DNA of 64,000 nucleotides from assembly GCF_029094545.1 (NCBI RefSeq), contig NZ_CP117835.1, positions 2,460,001-2,524,000 of the forward strand, written 5' to 3'. A program made the translations under genes and the position numbers. The DNA comes from Alkalihalophilus pseudofirmus. Its GTDB lineage: Bacteria; Bacillota; Bacilli; Bacillales; Bacillaceae_D. Under the pieces are notes generated by a model. The model ran no database searches. It was not told the origin of the DNA and worked only from the letters and a program-made list of their open reading frames with translations. Numbering within the stretch: the first letter of the stretch is position 1; every line of letters starts with the position of its first letter. Positions 13,919 to 23,512 of this stretch are shown here, in pieces.

Positions 13919-16438
13919 TTAATTATCTTCTTCTTCGCTATCACTGTCACTTTCATCACTGTCAGACTCATCATCTGAGCTGGCAGAACTTGATTCATTG
14001 TTTTCCTCATCTTTTTCCTCTTCTTTCTCATCCTCTTTTTCCTGCTTCTTCTCCTCTTTCTCATCTTTCTCTTCTTTCTTATCTTCTTCCTTTTCTTCTT
14101 CTACATTGTCTTCTTCATCAGACCCTTGCTCCTCGTCATTTGAGGAATCATTCGGCTCTTCATTTGATTCATCGTCACTTGGGTCAATTTCAATATTTAA
14201 CCCGTCCTCATCGACGACCTCACTCTCACTCTCATCCTCATCGTTATCAGTCTCTTGCTGTTCTTCTTTTCTACGTTCTCTTTCTTCTGATCTTTCACGT
14301 TCTCTTCTTTGTTGTTCCTGTTTAGCTCTTTCTTCCTCACGAGCTTCTTTTTGCTTTTTCTCCCATTCATCTTCTACTAGACTGTAAGCATCTTTAACAG
14401 TGGTCCCAGTGACAAATAGTTCTGTTACGAGATCACTTCTAGAAGAACTTGAGTCTGCACGTTCACCCGTTGAAGTATCTATTGTAATTTCTTCAACCGA
14501 ATCAGGTTTTGCAAACTCTCCTGTTTCTTCATTTACCATACCACTCATCACTTCACGGAAGATATGCTGGGCGATTTGACGATCTTCTCTCGTTTTAATA
14601 TAACTATTCTCATCAATTCTAGGATACCCCGTCCATACAGCGGCTGTATAATTCGATGTATAGCCTGCAAACCAAACGTCAGGAACCCCTTCATCAATAT
14701 TGTATTTTTGCTTTGTTTCTTCATTAAAGTTCGTTGTACCCGTCTTACCTGCAACCGGTACGCCGCCAATGGCTGCGAGCTGTCCTGTTCCTTCTTCTAC
14801 TACACTCTTCAACATATCAGTTACCATGTAGGCAGTATAATCACTCATTGCTTGTACACCTTCTGGCTGCATGTTAATTTCTCTGCCATCTGGGAAAACA
14901 ACTTTTCTAACGGTATGAGGCTCATTATAGGTCCCTTCATTAGCGAAAGCTGAGTATGCACCTGCTAAATCAAGCGGTGAAATTCCTTCATCAAAGGACC
15001 CTAGAGCATAGGACTCATAGACAGAACCTTCAATATCAATCCCAATGTTTCCAGCAAATTCCTGCGCTTTATCCGCACCAACTTCTTGGAATGTCTTCAC
15101 GGCTGGAGTATTCCAGCTTTGAGTCAAAGCTTCTCTTATAGACATCAGCCCGTGATATTGGCCATTATAGTTACGGATTACTTGATCACTGCCTGTATAA
15201 GTCATTTCTTCATCTTCTATTTGCTGATAGGTTGACCATTTCAAATGTTCAATTGCAGGTCCATAACTTAGAATCGGTTTAATTGTAGATCCTGGCGAGC
15301 GCTTAATATGGGTAGCATAGTTGGAACGGTTCTCTCCAGCTTCTTGATTACGACCTCCGCCAATGGCTTTAATTTCTCCTGTACGGTTGTCAACCACGGT
15401 TACTCCCGCTTGGAAATTATCATCCGGATATTGAATAAATTGATCAGAATTAAGCACTTCTTCTACATGTGCTTGAGCATCCGCATCATAGGTTGTATAA
15501 ATTTCTAAACCACCGTTATAAATCATCTGGGCAGTTAATCCATCAATTTGTTCTAGTTCCCTATATACTTGGTCCATAAAGGCATCAGAAACGGATTGAT
15601 CTTCCGAGCCTCTTTGCAGCATATCTTCGACCGGCATGCTTCTTTCTTCATCGTATTCTTCCTCTGTAATAAATCCATGTTCATGCATCACATATAGTAC
15701 AGTATTTCGTCTTTCTTCAGCAAGGTCTGGATTTTGATAAGGGTCATATCCAGATGGACGCTGAGGCAGGCCGGCTAATAAGGCAGCTTCCTTAATTGTC
15801 AGCTCATCTACTTCTTTATTAAAGTAAGTCTCAGCTGCTGTAACAATCCCGTAAGCACCATTACCGAAATATATTTTATTTAAATAGAGTTCTAGAATCT
15901 CATCTTTTGTATAATGTCTTTCAAGTTCCAGGGCTAGATAGGCTTCTTGTACCTTTCGTGTCATTGATTTCTCAGCAGTTAAAAGTGAATTTTTCACTAC
16001 CTGCTGAGTAATTGTACTTCCGCCTTCAGCACCAAAACCATTCGTAATATTAGAGATCACAGCCCCTCCGATGCGTCTGATATCAAGTCCTGAATGATCG
16101 TGAAAACGAACATCTTCAATTGCTATAAACGCATCCTTCACGTGATCAGGCACTTCTTCAATAGACATTGACTGCCTGTTTTCTCCATTACTTAAAGCAA
16201 TAATCTCCTCGTTATTATGGTCATACAGAGTAGATGAATTAGCAAATGCAAACGTATCATCATCAATCTCTGGAGCACTTTGAACTAAACCATAAATTGT
16301 AAAGCTCCCAACCGCTCCTGCTATCACAAAGAGAACAGTTAAAACGGCTGCAACCTTAAACAATAGCCCGCTTCCTCTTTTATGTTTCCTTTTCTTTAGC
16401 TTCCTCTTTTCTTCCCTTGTTTCAGGTTTATCAGCCAT
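13919..16438 (-). CDS. ponA: Class A penicillin-binding protein 1A with long acidic tail
   Basis: An 839-residue bifunctional peptidoglycan synthase. It has a basic cytoplasmic N-terminus, one membrane anchor (about 27-50), and a glycosyltransferase-51 domain (EDVRFHDHSGLD, GGSTITQQVVKN, LYLNKIYFGNGAYG). The transpeptidase domain has SPGSTIKP (SxxK), SWN and KTGTT. From about residue 690 the tail is Lys/Arg/Glu then almost wholly Glu/Asp/Ser, and it would face the cell wall. ATG 16438 is chosen over 16459 for its GGGGGAAGGG site. B. subtilis ponA is downstream of recU; no recU is present here. The acidic tail is consistent with an alkaliphile or halophile. Confidence 0.93.
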   Translation of the reverse strand: MADKPETREEKRKLKKRKHKRGSGLLFKVAAVLTVLFVIAGAVGSFTIYGLVQSAPEIDDDTFAFANSSTLYDHNNEEIIALSNGENRQSMSIEEVPDHVKDAFIAIEDVRFHDHSGLDIRRIGGAVISNITNGFGAEGGSTITQQVVKNSLLTAEKSMTRKVQEAYLALELERHYTKDEILELYLNKIYFGNGAYGIVTAAETYFNKEVDELTIKEAALLAGLPQRPSGYDPYQNPDLAEERRNTVLYVMHEHGFITEEEYDEERSMPVEDMLQRGSEDQSVSDAFMDQVYRELEQIDGLTAQMIYNGGLEIYTTYDADAQAHVEEVLNSDQFIQYPDDNFQAGVTVVDNRTGEIKAIGGGRNQEAGENRSNYATHIKRSPGSTIKPILSYGPAIEHLKWSTYQQIEDEEMTYTGSDQVIRNYNGQYHGLMSIREALTQSWNTPAVKTFQEVGADKAQEFAGNIGIDIEGSVYESYALGSFDEGISPLDLAGAYSAFANEGTYNEPHTVRKVVFPDGREINMQPEGVQAMSDYTAYMVTDMLKSVVEEGTGQLAAIGGVPVAGKTGTTNFNEETKQKYNIDEGVPDVWFAGYTSNYTAAVWTGYPRIDENSYIKTREDRQIAQHIFREVMSGMVNEETGEFAKPDSVEEITIDTSTGERADSSSSRSDLVTELFVTGTTVKDAYSLVEDEWEKKQKEAREEERAKQEQQRRERERSEERERRKEEQQETDNDEDESESEVVDEDGLNIEIDPSDDESNEEPNDSSNDEEQGSDEEDNVEEEKEEDKKEEKDEKEEKKQEKEDEKEEEKDEENNESSSASSDDESDSDESDSDSEEEDN

Positions 16439-16923
16439 AAACCCTTCCCCCACTTTCAATATTTAGATAGTCGATTATTCGTTCCCTCTTTCAAGCAAGG
16501 TAAAACCTTGTAAAATATGGTTTTCTACAAGATATACGTATAAAGGAGGATCCTCAACTGTATGGATTCTCAGTTTACGTTTTCGTAGTATAATATGTAG
16601 AGAGTTGAAAAATCTATCGAAACGGGAGCTTTTTGATCGTTTTTTGCATTTACTCTTATTTATAAAAACAAAGCTTGAACCTATTGGCATATTAAGGATT
16701 AACCCATAACAGCCTTAAAAATCCCATGATTTTACACCTTATTTTTTTGTCATTTTCCCACAAACACATACATATTTTGGCGATCTTGCCACCGATTATC
16801 TCGTAGCAATTTCATATATTACAAGTATATTGCAGTTTGATTAAGTAGAACGAGAATGCTTGCCTAACTCGTTTGATAGCTGTTACGATTACTAGCGTTG
16901 AACGAAGTAAGGAGGTATTCACT
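16439..16923. other. Gene-free stretch between divergent ponA and the 3D-domain gene
   Basis: About 485 AT-rich bases holding both leaders. I see a short inverted repeat CAAGGT-AAA-ACCTTG (16494-16508) in the ponA leader and a weak TTGAGG-N17-TATCTT promoter-like pair on the minus strand near 16530-16560. A 71-codon minus ORF here has no ribosome binding site or family features. No riboswitch is recognisable. Confidence 0.5.
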
Positions 16924-17979
16924 TTGAAAAAACAAACTAATTCAAAGCTTTTACGGAACTTCGGACTACCGCTTGCTACAGCTGGCGTGCTCCTATTTGC
17001 ATCACCAGCCATTTCAGAGGCAAGTGACTTAGGAAGCAATCTTTTACACAAAGGCGTAGATGGCGAGAGTGTCCAAGTAGTTCAAGAACTCTTGCATGAA
17101 AAAGGCTTATTAGATGAAGCCGCTATAACAGGAACATTTTCAAAAGAAACATTTGAAGCTGTTTCAACATATCAAGAAAATCATAACTTAGTAGTGGACG
17201 GAATTGCTGGTCCGCAAACAGTAGGTGCGATGAAAGTTCTAGAAAAAGGTGACGAAGGGGTATTAGTAGAAGACCTTCAACATCAATTAGTAGATCTAGG
17301 TTTCTATGAAGGAAATAAAGATGGCTTGTATGGTCCATTAACCCAAGCAGCGGTTAAAGGATTTCAAAAAGCTCAAGGAATTTCTGTAGACGGTATTGCC
17401 GGCCCTGAGACTTACTCTAACCTTTACTACTCAAACCCAGCCGCTAATAAGGCAGCTGAGCCACAAGCTCCTGTAGCGGAAGCTCCAGTCGAAACAGCTC
17501 CTGAATCCCAAGAGCCTGCAGAAGCTCCTGTTGAAGAAGCTCCTGTAGAGGAAGCTCCTGCACAAGCTGAGGAAACAACAGAAGAACCTGCTGCTGAAGA
17601 ACCACAAGCAGAGGAGCCTGAAGCAGTAGATGAACCTGCTGTGGAAGAAACAGAAGAAACAGTTGATTCTGCCCCTGCAGACAGCGAACAAGCAACATTC
17701 GAAATGGAAGCAACAGCGTACACTGCTTATTGTGAAGGATGTTCTGGTGTAACGGCTACTGGAATTGATTTACGCGAAAATCCTAATAAAAAAGTAGTTG
17801 CAGTTGATCCTAGCGTTATCCCTCTTGGATCACGTGTACATGTAGAAGGATACGGCGAAGCAATTGCTGGAGATACTGGCGGCGCTATTCAAGGCCATAA
17901 AGTAGACTTGCACATGGCAACGAAAGAAGAAGCGATTAACTTTGGCCGTCAAACAGTAACAGTAACGGTGTTAGATTAA
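16924..17979 (+). CDS. Secreted wall protein: two PG-binding domains plus 3D domain (YocH/Sagan-like)
   Basis: A 351-residue secreted protein starting at TTG 16924, just after AAGGAGGT. The signal peptide is about residues 1-35 (ending ISEASD). Two PG_binding_1 domains follow (residues about 38-100 and 105-165, each ending VDGIAGP.T). Then comes a Pro/Ala/Glu repeat linker (APVEEAPVEEAP) and a C-terminal 3D domain of the MltA/RlpA fold (MEATAYTAY, VVAVDPSVIPLGSRVHVEG, GDTGGAIQGHKVDLH), whose three Asp form the active site. Such proteins are muralytic or act in spore-outgrowth and wall turnover; B. subtilis YocH is a WalR target. The linker is acidic, unlike the Lys-rich walls of neutralophiles. 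Confidence 0.88.
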   Translation: MKKQTNSKLLRNFGLPLATAGVLLFASPAISEASDLGSNLLHKGVDGESVQVVQELLHEKGLLDEAAITGTFSKETFEAVSTYQENHNLVVDGIAGPQTVGAMKVLEKGDEGVLVEDLQHQLVDLGFYEGNKDGLYGPLTQAAVKGFQKAQGISVDGIAGPETYSNLYYSNPAANKAAEPQAPVAEAPVETAPESQEPAEAPVEEAPVEEAPAQAEETTEEPAAEEPQAEEPEAVDEPAVEETEETVDSAPADSEQATFEMEATAYTAYCEGCSGVTATGIDLRENPNKKVVAVDPSVIPLGSRVHVEGYGEAIAGDTGGAIQGHKVDLHMATKEEAINFGRQTVTVTVLD

Positions 17980-17988
17980 TATATGTTT

Positions 17989-18023
17989 AAAAAGCACATC
18001 TGCTTATTGCAGATGTGCTTTTT
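17989..18023. terminator. Bidirectional terminator
   Basis: AAAAAGCACATCTGC / GCAGATGTGCTTTTT with a 5-base loop, between convergent genes. Confidence 0.85.
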
Positions 18024-18218
18024 CTATTTCGTCCAGCCCGGTTCATATGTATAAATCGCAGCCCCGCCGTGCTGAGCATTCCCTCTAAAGCTTTTAACAT
18101 CATCCTGCGCCACTAATACGGAACGAAAATCCAAGAAATCTTCTTTTGTAACCGTGTAAGATTCTAACTCCTTATTACGTAATTGTTCAAGAATCGATTG
18201 TGCTTCTTCTTTCGTCAA
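18024..18218 (-). CDS. Small conserved-looking protein, function unknown
   Basis: A 64-residue protein starting at TTG 18218 after a strong AGGAGGAGAG site at 6-base spacing. It has an amphipathic N-terminal helix (EEAQSILEQLRNKEL) and a C-terminal segment rich in Gly/aromatics (GNAQHGGAAIYTYEPGW). There is no signal, membrane segment or cysteine. The abrupt GGAAIY end suggests a compact alpha/beta fold. I do not recognise a named family. Confidence 0.7.
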   Translation of the reverse strand: MTKEEAQSILEQLRNKELESYTVTKEDFLDFRSVLVAQDDVKSFRGNAQHGGAAIYTYEPGWTK

Positions 18219-18317
18219 CGGACTCTCCTCCTGCCTTTATCTGAACGTTATGATATAGTTAATGATAATAACATCGTACGATACTATTAAACTAAAGAAC
18301 GGAGTGTATGTAAACCT

Positions 18318-18713
18318 ATGATCACATATGAAGTGAATCGAGCGATCTCTGCTGAGCAATTAGCTGATCTTTTTAAGCGTTCTACAATTAAACGGCCACA
18401 TGAAGATGCAGCTCGGTTGACTAAAATGATTGAAGCCTCTCCTCTCCTTGTCACTGCGTGGGATGGTGACCATTTAACTGGTGCAGCCCGTTCGCTGACT
18501 GACTTCTCCTATTGCTGCTATTTATCTGATTTAGCTGTAGATAAGCGTTATCAGCATAATGGGATCGGACGTAAATTAATCGAGCGAACCAGACAAGAAA
18601 TCGGAACCGAATGCTCGCTGATCTTACTCTCCTCCCCTGAAGCACTTGATTATTACCCAAAAGTTGGTTTTAAGAAAGCTGATCACGCTTACTATATTCA
18701 ACGAAAACAATAA
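18318..18713 (+). CDS. GNAT-family N-acetyltransferase
   Basis: A 131-residue single GNAT domain. The acetyl-CoA binding motif A is LAVDKRYQHNGIGRKLIERT (Q/R-x-x-G-x-G/A), and motif B ends with LLSSPEALDYYPKVGFKKAD, typical of the small YjaB/PhnO-like branch. It transfers an acetyl group from acetyl-CoA to an amine on an unknown acceptor. It is a single gene with its own terminator at 18712-18746. Confidence 0.85.
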   Translation: MITYEVNRAISAEQLADLFKRSTIKRPHEDAARLTKMIEASPLLVTAWDGDHLTGAARSLTDFSYCCYLSDLAVDKRYQHNGIGRKLIERTRQEIGTECSLILLSSPEALDYYPKVGFKKADHAYYIQRKQ

Positions 18714-18746
18714 AAGTCAGAGGATTCATATCCCCTGACTTTTTTA
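18712..18746. terminator. Terminator between the GNAT gene and ald
   Basis: AAAAGTCAG(A)GG / CC(C)CTGACTTTTTT stem with T-run, between convergent genes. Confidence 0.75.
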
Positions 18747-18762
18747 TTTGCCAGATGTGTTT

Positions 18763-19890
18763 TTATGACTGAAGTGTTTTTAATGCTTCACGAGGAGCTA
18801 AGTACTCATACCCTAAATCACGAGCTACCGCTTCGTATGTGACAGTTCCTCCAGCTGTATTAAGCCCAAGCTCTAAAGCAGGATTTTCTTCGAGTGCACG
18901 ATGTACACCTTTATTAGCAATTTGCAGCGCATAAGGGATTGTCACATTCGTTAATGCAATCGTTGAGGTTCGCGGAACTGCGCCTGGCATATTAGCAACA
19001 GCGTAATGAACAACGTCATGTTTTGTATAGGTCGGTTCATCATGTGTGGTGATACGGTCTACCGTCTCAATAATTCCGCCTTGGTCAATCGCCACATCGA
19101 CAACCACTGACCCTGCCTTCATCGACTTAATCATTTCTTCTGTAACAAGCTTAGGTGCTTTCGCTCCAGGTATCAGCACCGCGCCAATCACTAAATCTGA
19201 TTCCGCTACCGCTTCTGCAATATTCAACGGGTTCGACATCATCGTTTGAATATCTGTTCCGTATAAGTCATCTAATTGTCTTAGGCGCTCAGGACTTAAA
19301 TCCATAATCGTTACATCTGCCCCAAGACCCATCGCAATCTTAGCAGCATTTGTTCCAACAACACCCCCGCCAATGACTGTTACTTTTCCACGTTTCACAC
19401 CAGGCACGCCTGATAATAAAATCCCTTTTCCTCCTTTAGGCTTTTCAAGGAATTGGGCACCAATTTGAGACGCCATACGGCCAGCTACCTCACTCATTGG
19501 AGTAAGTAATGGAAGAGTTCGTCCCACTTGAACGGTTTCATATGCAATGGCCGTTACTTCTTTTTCAACTAATGCTTTTGCAAGCTCTGCTTCAGCTGCT
19601 AAGTGCAAGTATGTGAATAAAATAAGACCTTTTCTGAAATAAGCATATTCAGATGGGAGCGGCTCTTTCACTTTCATAATCATATCTGCTTTTTCCCAAA
19701 TAGCTGCAGGGTCAGCTTCAATTTCAGCACCAGCTTGAACATATTGCTCATCACTAAATCCGCTTCCAATACCCGCATTTTTCTCGATTAATACATGATG
19801 CCCAGCTTGAACGAGCGTCATCACACTTGCAGGGGTCATCGCCACACGATTTTCATTGTTTTTTATTTCCATAGGTACACCAATTAACAT
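18763..19890 (-). CDS. ald: Alanine dehydrogenase
   Basis: A 375-residue NAD-dependent enzyme interconverting L-alanine and pyruvate plus ammonia. It starts [20 protein letters not shown], the family hallmark, and has the Rossmann stretch [24 protein letters not shown]. Length fits the usual 370-378. The start at 19890 follows AAAGGAGGATG; an in-frame extension up to 20007 would add 39 residues not found in the family. In Bacillus the enzyme serves alanine use as carbon or nitrogen source and sporulation. Confidence 0.96.
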   Translation of the reverse strand: MLIGVPMEIKNNENRVAMTPASVMTLVQAGHHVLIEKNAGIGSGFSDEQYVQAGAEIEADPAAIWEKADMIMKVKEPLPSEYAYFRKGLILFTYLHLAAEAELAKALVEKEVTAIAYETVQVGRTLPLLTPMSEVAGRMASQIGAQFLEKPKGGKGILLSGVPGVKRGKVTVIGGGVVGTNAAKIAMGLGADVTIMDLSPERLRQLDDLYGTDIQTMMSNPLNIAEAVAESDLVIGAVLIPGAKAPKLVTEEMIKSMKAGSVVVDVAIDQGGIIETVDRITTHDEPTYTKHDVVHYAVANMPGAVPRTSTIALTNVTIPYALQIANKGVHRALEENPALELGLNTAGGTVTYEAVARDLGYEYLAPREALKTLQS

Positions 19891-20216
19891 GTAGACATCC
19901 TCCTTTGAACTCTTCAACATTTTCTTATTTTCAGTATAATCATTCTTAGTCAAACTGACCTTGTGGAAAATAATCAAACAACTCTGTCTCTTTTTGTATT
20001 TTTCCACAAATCATAAATTATCACTTCACACATGTAAAAATTAAGATTATACCTGTTCTACCTTACCCATTTTCGCCTTCCTCTACCTATTCTATCCCCT
20101 CATTCATCTGCCTTTTTACATTTTGTCAGCTTTTAAGGAGAAAAATTAGACACCAATAGCAGTTTTAAGTTGTTTATGGTAGGATAGAATCGATACGTAG
20201 AAGAGGTGAGAATAAA
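19891..20216. other. Divergent promoter region of ald and the DUF2621 gene
   Basis: About 325 bases with no supported ORF. It is pyrimidine-rich on the plus strand and holds the AGAAGAGGTGAG ribosome binding site of the next gene at its right end. No clear operator or promoter pair stood out. Confidence 0.5.
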
Positions 20217-20648
20217 ATGCCTACTTGGTTTATGTGGTTTATCGTACTATGGACCATCTTTTTGATTACAGTGATGTTTATCGGCGGATATTTCATGTTC
20301 CGTAAATTTCTTAAGCGTCTGCCTAAAGAAGATGGAAAAAGTATTCTAGATTGGCAAGACTACTATATCGAGAAGACGATTCATTTATGGGACGCAGAAC
20401 AAAAAGCATTATTAAATGATTTAGTTGAACCCGTTCCTGAATTGTTTCGAGACGTCGCTAAAGGAAAAATTGCGGGGAAGATCGGTGAGCTTGTATTAGA
20501 AGAAAATGCGAGTGTATTAACCCAAGATTATATTATCCGCGGATACATTCTAGCTACGCCTAAACGTGATCATAAATTTTTAAAGAAAAAGTTAAAAGAA
20601 AAAGAAATCGATATGACACCATACAAACAATTGCTAGAATCATCTTAA
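20217..20648 (+). CDS. DUF2621 family membrane-anchored protein (YneK-like)
   Basis: A 143-residue protein with one N-terminal membrane segment (about 4-28, WFMWFIVLWTIFLITVMFIGGYF) and a charged cytoplasmic domain (KEDGKSILDWQDYYIEKTIHLW). It resembles B. subtilis YneK (DUF2621). In B. subtilis it neighbours the cytochrome c biogenesis genes ccdA-yneI-ccdC, and here ccdC is the convergent neighbour, supporting the assignment. Function is unknown. RBS AAGAGGTGAG. Confidence 0.75.
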   Translation: MPTWFMWFIVLWTIFLITVMFIGGYFMFRKFLKRLPKEDGKSILDWQDYYIEKTIHLWDAEQKALLNDLVEPVPELFRDVAKGKIAGKIGELVLEENASVLTQDYIIRGYILATPKRDHKFLKKKLKEKEIDMTPYKQLLESS

Positions 20649-20684
20649 ACAAAGAACTCGCTCAATAGAGCGAGTTCTTTGTTT
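20647..20684. terminator. Bidirectional terminator
   Basis: AAACAAAGAACTCGCTC / GAGCGAGTTCTTTGTTT, 17-bp perfect stem, 4-base loop. Confidence 0.85.
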
Positions 20685-20698
20685 AAATTCGTATTCGT

Positions 20699-21208
20699 TT
20701 ATGTTTCAGCAGGTACGATTATTTTTTTAGGGGGATTATTTATTAATTCTGCTTCAAGTTTTCGATAGGATCGATACATCGAAATCCGCCACGGAATAAT
20801 CATTCCATAAGCAAGTAAAAAGAACATGCCAGCGAGCTCTTCAAATTGAACAGCGTCCCCAATGATCAGTTTAAACGTGATTCGAGCAACTAATAGACCG
20901 ACTAATATAAATGCAAACGCTTTTGAACGTTTTAAATAAATTTGATTGCGCTTAATTTCAAAATTAGAGGTTTTTATTAATAATATGGAAAAAATCATGC
21001 CGACAGCTAATGCCTCAATCACCTGCCACCAAGCAGGGCGAGCTGGTTCATAGAGAAACATCAAAAAACCAGTAGACATAAAAATCGGAGGTAAAATAAT
21101 TTTTTTTGCAGAAGCTGGACGTTTCGTTGCCTTAAGTCGAATAATAATAGCTAGAGTAGCCATTATAGCTGCCCCGATTGTTGATAATAATATATACGTA
21201 TCACTCAA
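20699..21208 (-). CDS. ccdC: CcdC family membrane protein (YneJ)
   Basis: A 169-residue polytopic protein with about five hydrophobic segments, ending in a hydrophilic tail. KKIILPPIFMSTGFLMFLYEP and MIIPWRISMYRSYRKLE match the CcdC (YneJ) family linked to cytochrome c biogenesis genes, though its own role was not essential in B. subtilis. Here it lacks an adjacent ccdA or yneI, so it is an isolated member of that set. Confidence 0.8.
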   Translation of the reverse strand: MSDTYILLSTIGAAIMATLAIIIRLKATKRPASAKKIILPPIFMSTGFLMFLYEPARPAWWQVIEALAVGMIFSILLIKTSNFEIKRNQIYLKRSKAFAFILVGLLVARITFKLIIGDAVQFEELAGMFFLLAYGMIIPWRISMYRSYRKLEAELINNPPKKIIVPAET

Positions 21209-21401
21209 TTTAGCTCACTCCTTTCTCATGAGCGTACCCATCCCTTTAAACATACCTTAAAGCGTCCTCTCTTTCAAACATTATTCAAACATTTGATAAA
21301 AAAATCTGCTCTTTGACAAATAAAAACGAAATATTCGCTTCTCTTTTAGTTAGGACGTTTCTTCCAAATAATTCAGATTGTTTTTAAATGAGGAGAATAT
21401 T

Positions 21402-21689
21402 ATGATATATGTAAGCGATTCGTGGAGGGTTGCACCTATGACAAAAAGGCAGCTAGAGGATTCATTAAGAAAACAAACTAGTAATTTTATAGAAGACTCA
21501 GTGCAAGCCGCAAATGAGAGAGTAACCGAAGAATCCATTGAAGAATCGATCGAAAAAAAACGGAATGAATTAATTAAAGTTGGTACAAGCAACGGTCTTC
21601 ATTCTAAAAAAGCCGTTGAAGTAAGTCAGCAGCTAGACCAGTTGTTAAATAAATACGATCGCTTATTAAAAGAGAAAATAACAAAATAG
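21402..21689 (+). CDS. Spo0E-like aspartyl-phosphate phosphatase
   Basis: A 95-residue protein whose C-terminal half matches the Spo0E family: IEKKRNELIKVGTSNGLHS...AVEVSQQLDQLLNKY, including the SQxLD signature that attacks Spo0A~P. Such proteins lower phospho-Spo0A and delay sporulation. Two starts each have a good site: ATG 21402 after TGAGGAGA, and ATG 21438 (83 residues) after GGAGGG. The shorter form is closer to the usual family length. Confidence 0.8.
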   Translation: MIYVSDSWRVAPMTKRQLEDSLRKQTSNFIEDSVQAANERVTEESIEESIEKKRNELIKVGTSNGLHSKKAVEVSQQLDQLLNKYDRLLKEKITK

Positions 21690-21717
21690 AACCGACTTAG
21701 CAGATGCCAAGTCGGTT
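21690..21717. terminator. Bidirectional terminator
   Basis: AACCGACTT / AAGTCGGTT stem with a 10-base loop, between the convergent Spo0E-like and ABC transporter genes. Confidence 0.75.
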
Positions 21718-21721
21718 ATTT

Positions 21722-23512
21722 TTAACTCAGTTTAATTTTTTCATTAGACCCTTTTTGCAGGAGGTACATTTTGTGATAGAGACCTCCTCTTTCTAACAGC
21801 TCTTCGTGATTACCTCGCTCAACAATCTCTCCTTGATGGAGGACCAAAATTTGATCTGCATCTTTAATGGTTGATAATCTATGGGCAATCGCAATCGTCG
21901 TTCTACCCTCTTGCATTTTTCTAAGTGCCATTTGGATCGCTTCCTCTGTTTCTGTATCTACATTTGCCGTTGCTTCATCTAAAATGAGTACTTTTGGATT
22001 TGTGGCCATCGTTCTTGCAAATGATAAAAGCTGACGCTGTCCACTTGATAGCGTTGACCCACGTTCTGCTAAAACTGTGTCATATTGATTTGGCAAACGT
22101 TGTATAAATTCATCTGCCTGAACAAATTCTGCTGAAGCACGCACTTGTTCATCGCTAATGCCATCCCGGTTCAGACGAATATTATGTGCGATCGTCCCCG
22201 TATACAAAAATGGATCTTGCAGCACGAGTCCGACCTCTCTTCTTAGTTCCTCATTAGGATAACTGTATAATGATTTGCCATCGATGATAATATCACCTTT
22301 AGATAATGGATAAAATCGCATGAGCAAATTAATAATAGAACTTTTTCCGCTTCCGGTATGTCCGACCAGCGCAACCGTTTCTCCTTTTTTAACTGTAAAT
22401 GAGATATTCTTTAACACATCCGTTTTCCCGTCGTAAGAAAAAGTCACGTCACGAAATGTAATATCCCCTTGTTCGATTCTGTGAGGATCTCTCCCCTGTT
22501 GGCTCGGTGCATAATCTTGATGGTCCATCAGTTTAAACACTCGTCCTGCTGAAACAATTGCCTGCTGAAATAAGGACAATCTCATCATCATTTGGTTAAC
22601 TGGTTCAAAAAAGCGATCTAAGTAATTAACAAATGCATAGATAACCCCGATCTCAACAGGGCTGACAAAGGATGTCACACCAAAATAGCTTAGCACTAAG
22701 ATTAATGCGAGAATAGAAATAAGATCCACCATCGGCCGAAGTAGCAGCCCATCTAATTTCATGCTCTTCATACCAGCATCTAGATGTTCATCATTGACTC
22801 GCGAAAACTCTTTTCGCAACCGTTTTTCCTGCCTGAACATTTGAATAATCGCCATACCTTGTATTGATTCATTCATTTTCGCATTTAATTGGCTTAACCT
22901 TTCACTCATATCCGCATAAAACTTTGAGCTCCATTTACGATAGAGCTGCATTAAGCCAAGCAAGATAGGAATTAAAAATAAGCAGTAAAGCGCAAGTGTA
23001 GTATTTAAATAGAACATCGCTACAAAAACACCGATTAAAAACATGATGTTTTGGACAAAAGTTGCTAATACCGTTACATACAGCTCCTTGATTGATTCTG
23101 TATCATTGGTAATGCGAGAAATCAGCCCCCCTGCAGGCGTTTTATCGAAGAAAGCCAGCCCTAAACGCTCTACATTACTAAATACATCGACTCGCAGCTG
23201 TTGAATAATTCTAAGAGATACTTTTTGAAATAAAAAGGATTGAAAATAATTAACAAACACTGAGGAGATATGCAAACTTAGATACAGAACTGCTAAAAGT
23301 ACAAGTTCATTAGTCGGAAAAACTTGTGGTGTGAGATAATCATCGATAAAAATTTTGACTAAAATAGGACCCATTAATTCCGCAGCTGTAGCAAGGAGCA
23401 GCAATGTAAATGCAATCGATAACGTTTTAGCATGCGGCTTTGCATAGCCTAAGAGACGATAGAGGACCTGTCGTTGTTCTTTCTCTGTTAATACACGGTC
23501 TTTATGTTCCAT
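21722..23512 (-). CDS. ABC exporter subunit, YheH/BmrD-type
   Basis: A 596-residue half-transporter: six membrane helices (about 30-330) then an ATPase domain. Walker A is GHTGSGKSS, the signature is LSSGQRQLLSFA (modified LSGGQ) and Walker B is LILDEATANVD with the catalytic Glu. It pairs with the upstream gene, whose stop overlaps this start (TAATG at 23514-23510). Together they resemble the heterodimeric multidrug exporter BmrC/BmrD (YheI/YheH), in which one ATP site is canonical and one is degenerate. Confidence 0.88.
   Translation of the reverse strand: MEHKDRVLTEKEQRQVLYRLLGYAKPHAKTLSIAFTLLLLATAAELMGPILVKIFIDDYLTPQVFPTNELVLLAVLYLSLHISSVFVNYFQSFLFQKVSLRIIQQLRVDVFSNVERLGLAFFDKTPAGGLISRITNDTESIKELYVTVLATFVQNIMFLIGVFVAMFYLNTTLALYCLFLIPILLGLMQLYRKWSSKFYADMSERLSQLNAKMNESIQGMAIIQMFRQEKRLRKEFSRVNDEHLDAGMKSMKLDGLLLRPMVDLISILALILVLSYFGVTSFVSPVEIGVIYAFVNYLDRFFEPVNQMMMRLSLFQQAIVSAGRVFKLMDHQDYAPSQQGRDPHRIEQGDITFRDVTFSYDGKTDVLKNISFTVKKGETVALVGHTGSGKSSIINLLMRFYPLSKGDIIIDGKSLYSYPNEELRREVGLVLQDPFLYTGTIAHNIRLNRDGISDEQVRASAEFVQADEFIQRLPNQYDTVLAERGSTLSSGQRQLLSFARTMATNPKVLILDEATANVDTETEEAIQMALRKMQEGRTTIAIAHRLSTIKDADQILVLHQGEIVERGNHEELLERGGLYHKMYLLQKGSNEKIKLS

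Noticed and set aside
13998-14387. Serine-rich plus-strand ORF opposite ponA
   Set aside because: It is the antisense of the Glu/Asp-codon tail; low complexity, no ribosome site.
16475-16690. 71-codon minus ORF upstream of ponA
   Set aside because: No ribosome binding site, no family features, overlaps the ponA leader.
16439-16923. c-di-AMP (ydaO-type) riboswitch before the wall-hydrolase-like gene
   Set aside because: The conserved ydaO sequence blocks are not present.
17427-17723. Serine/alanine-rich minus ORFs opposite the 3D-domain gene
   Set aside because: Antisense of the Ala/Pro/Glu repeat linker.
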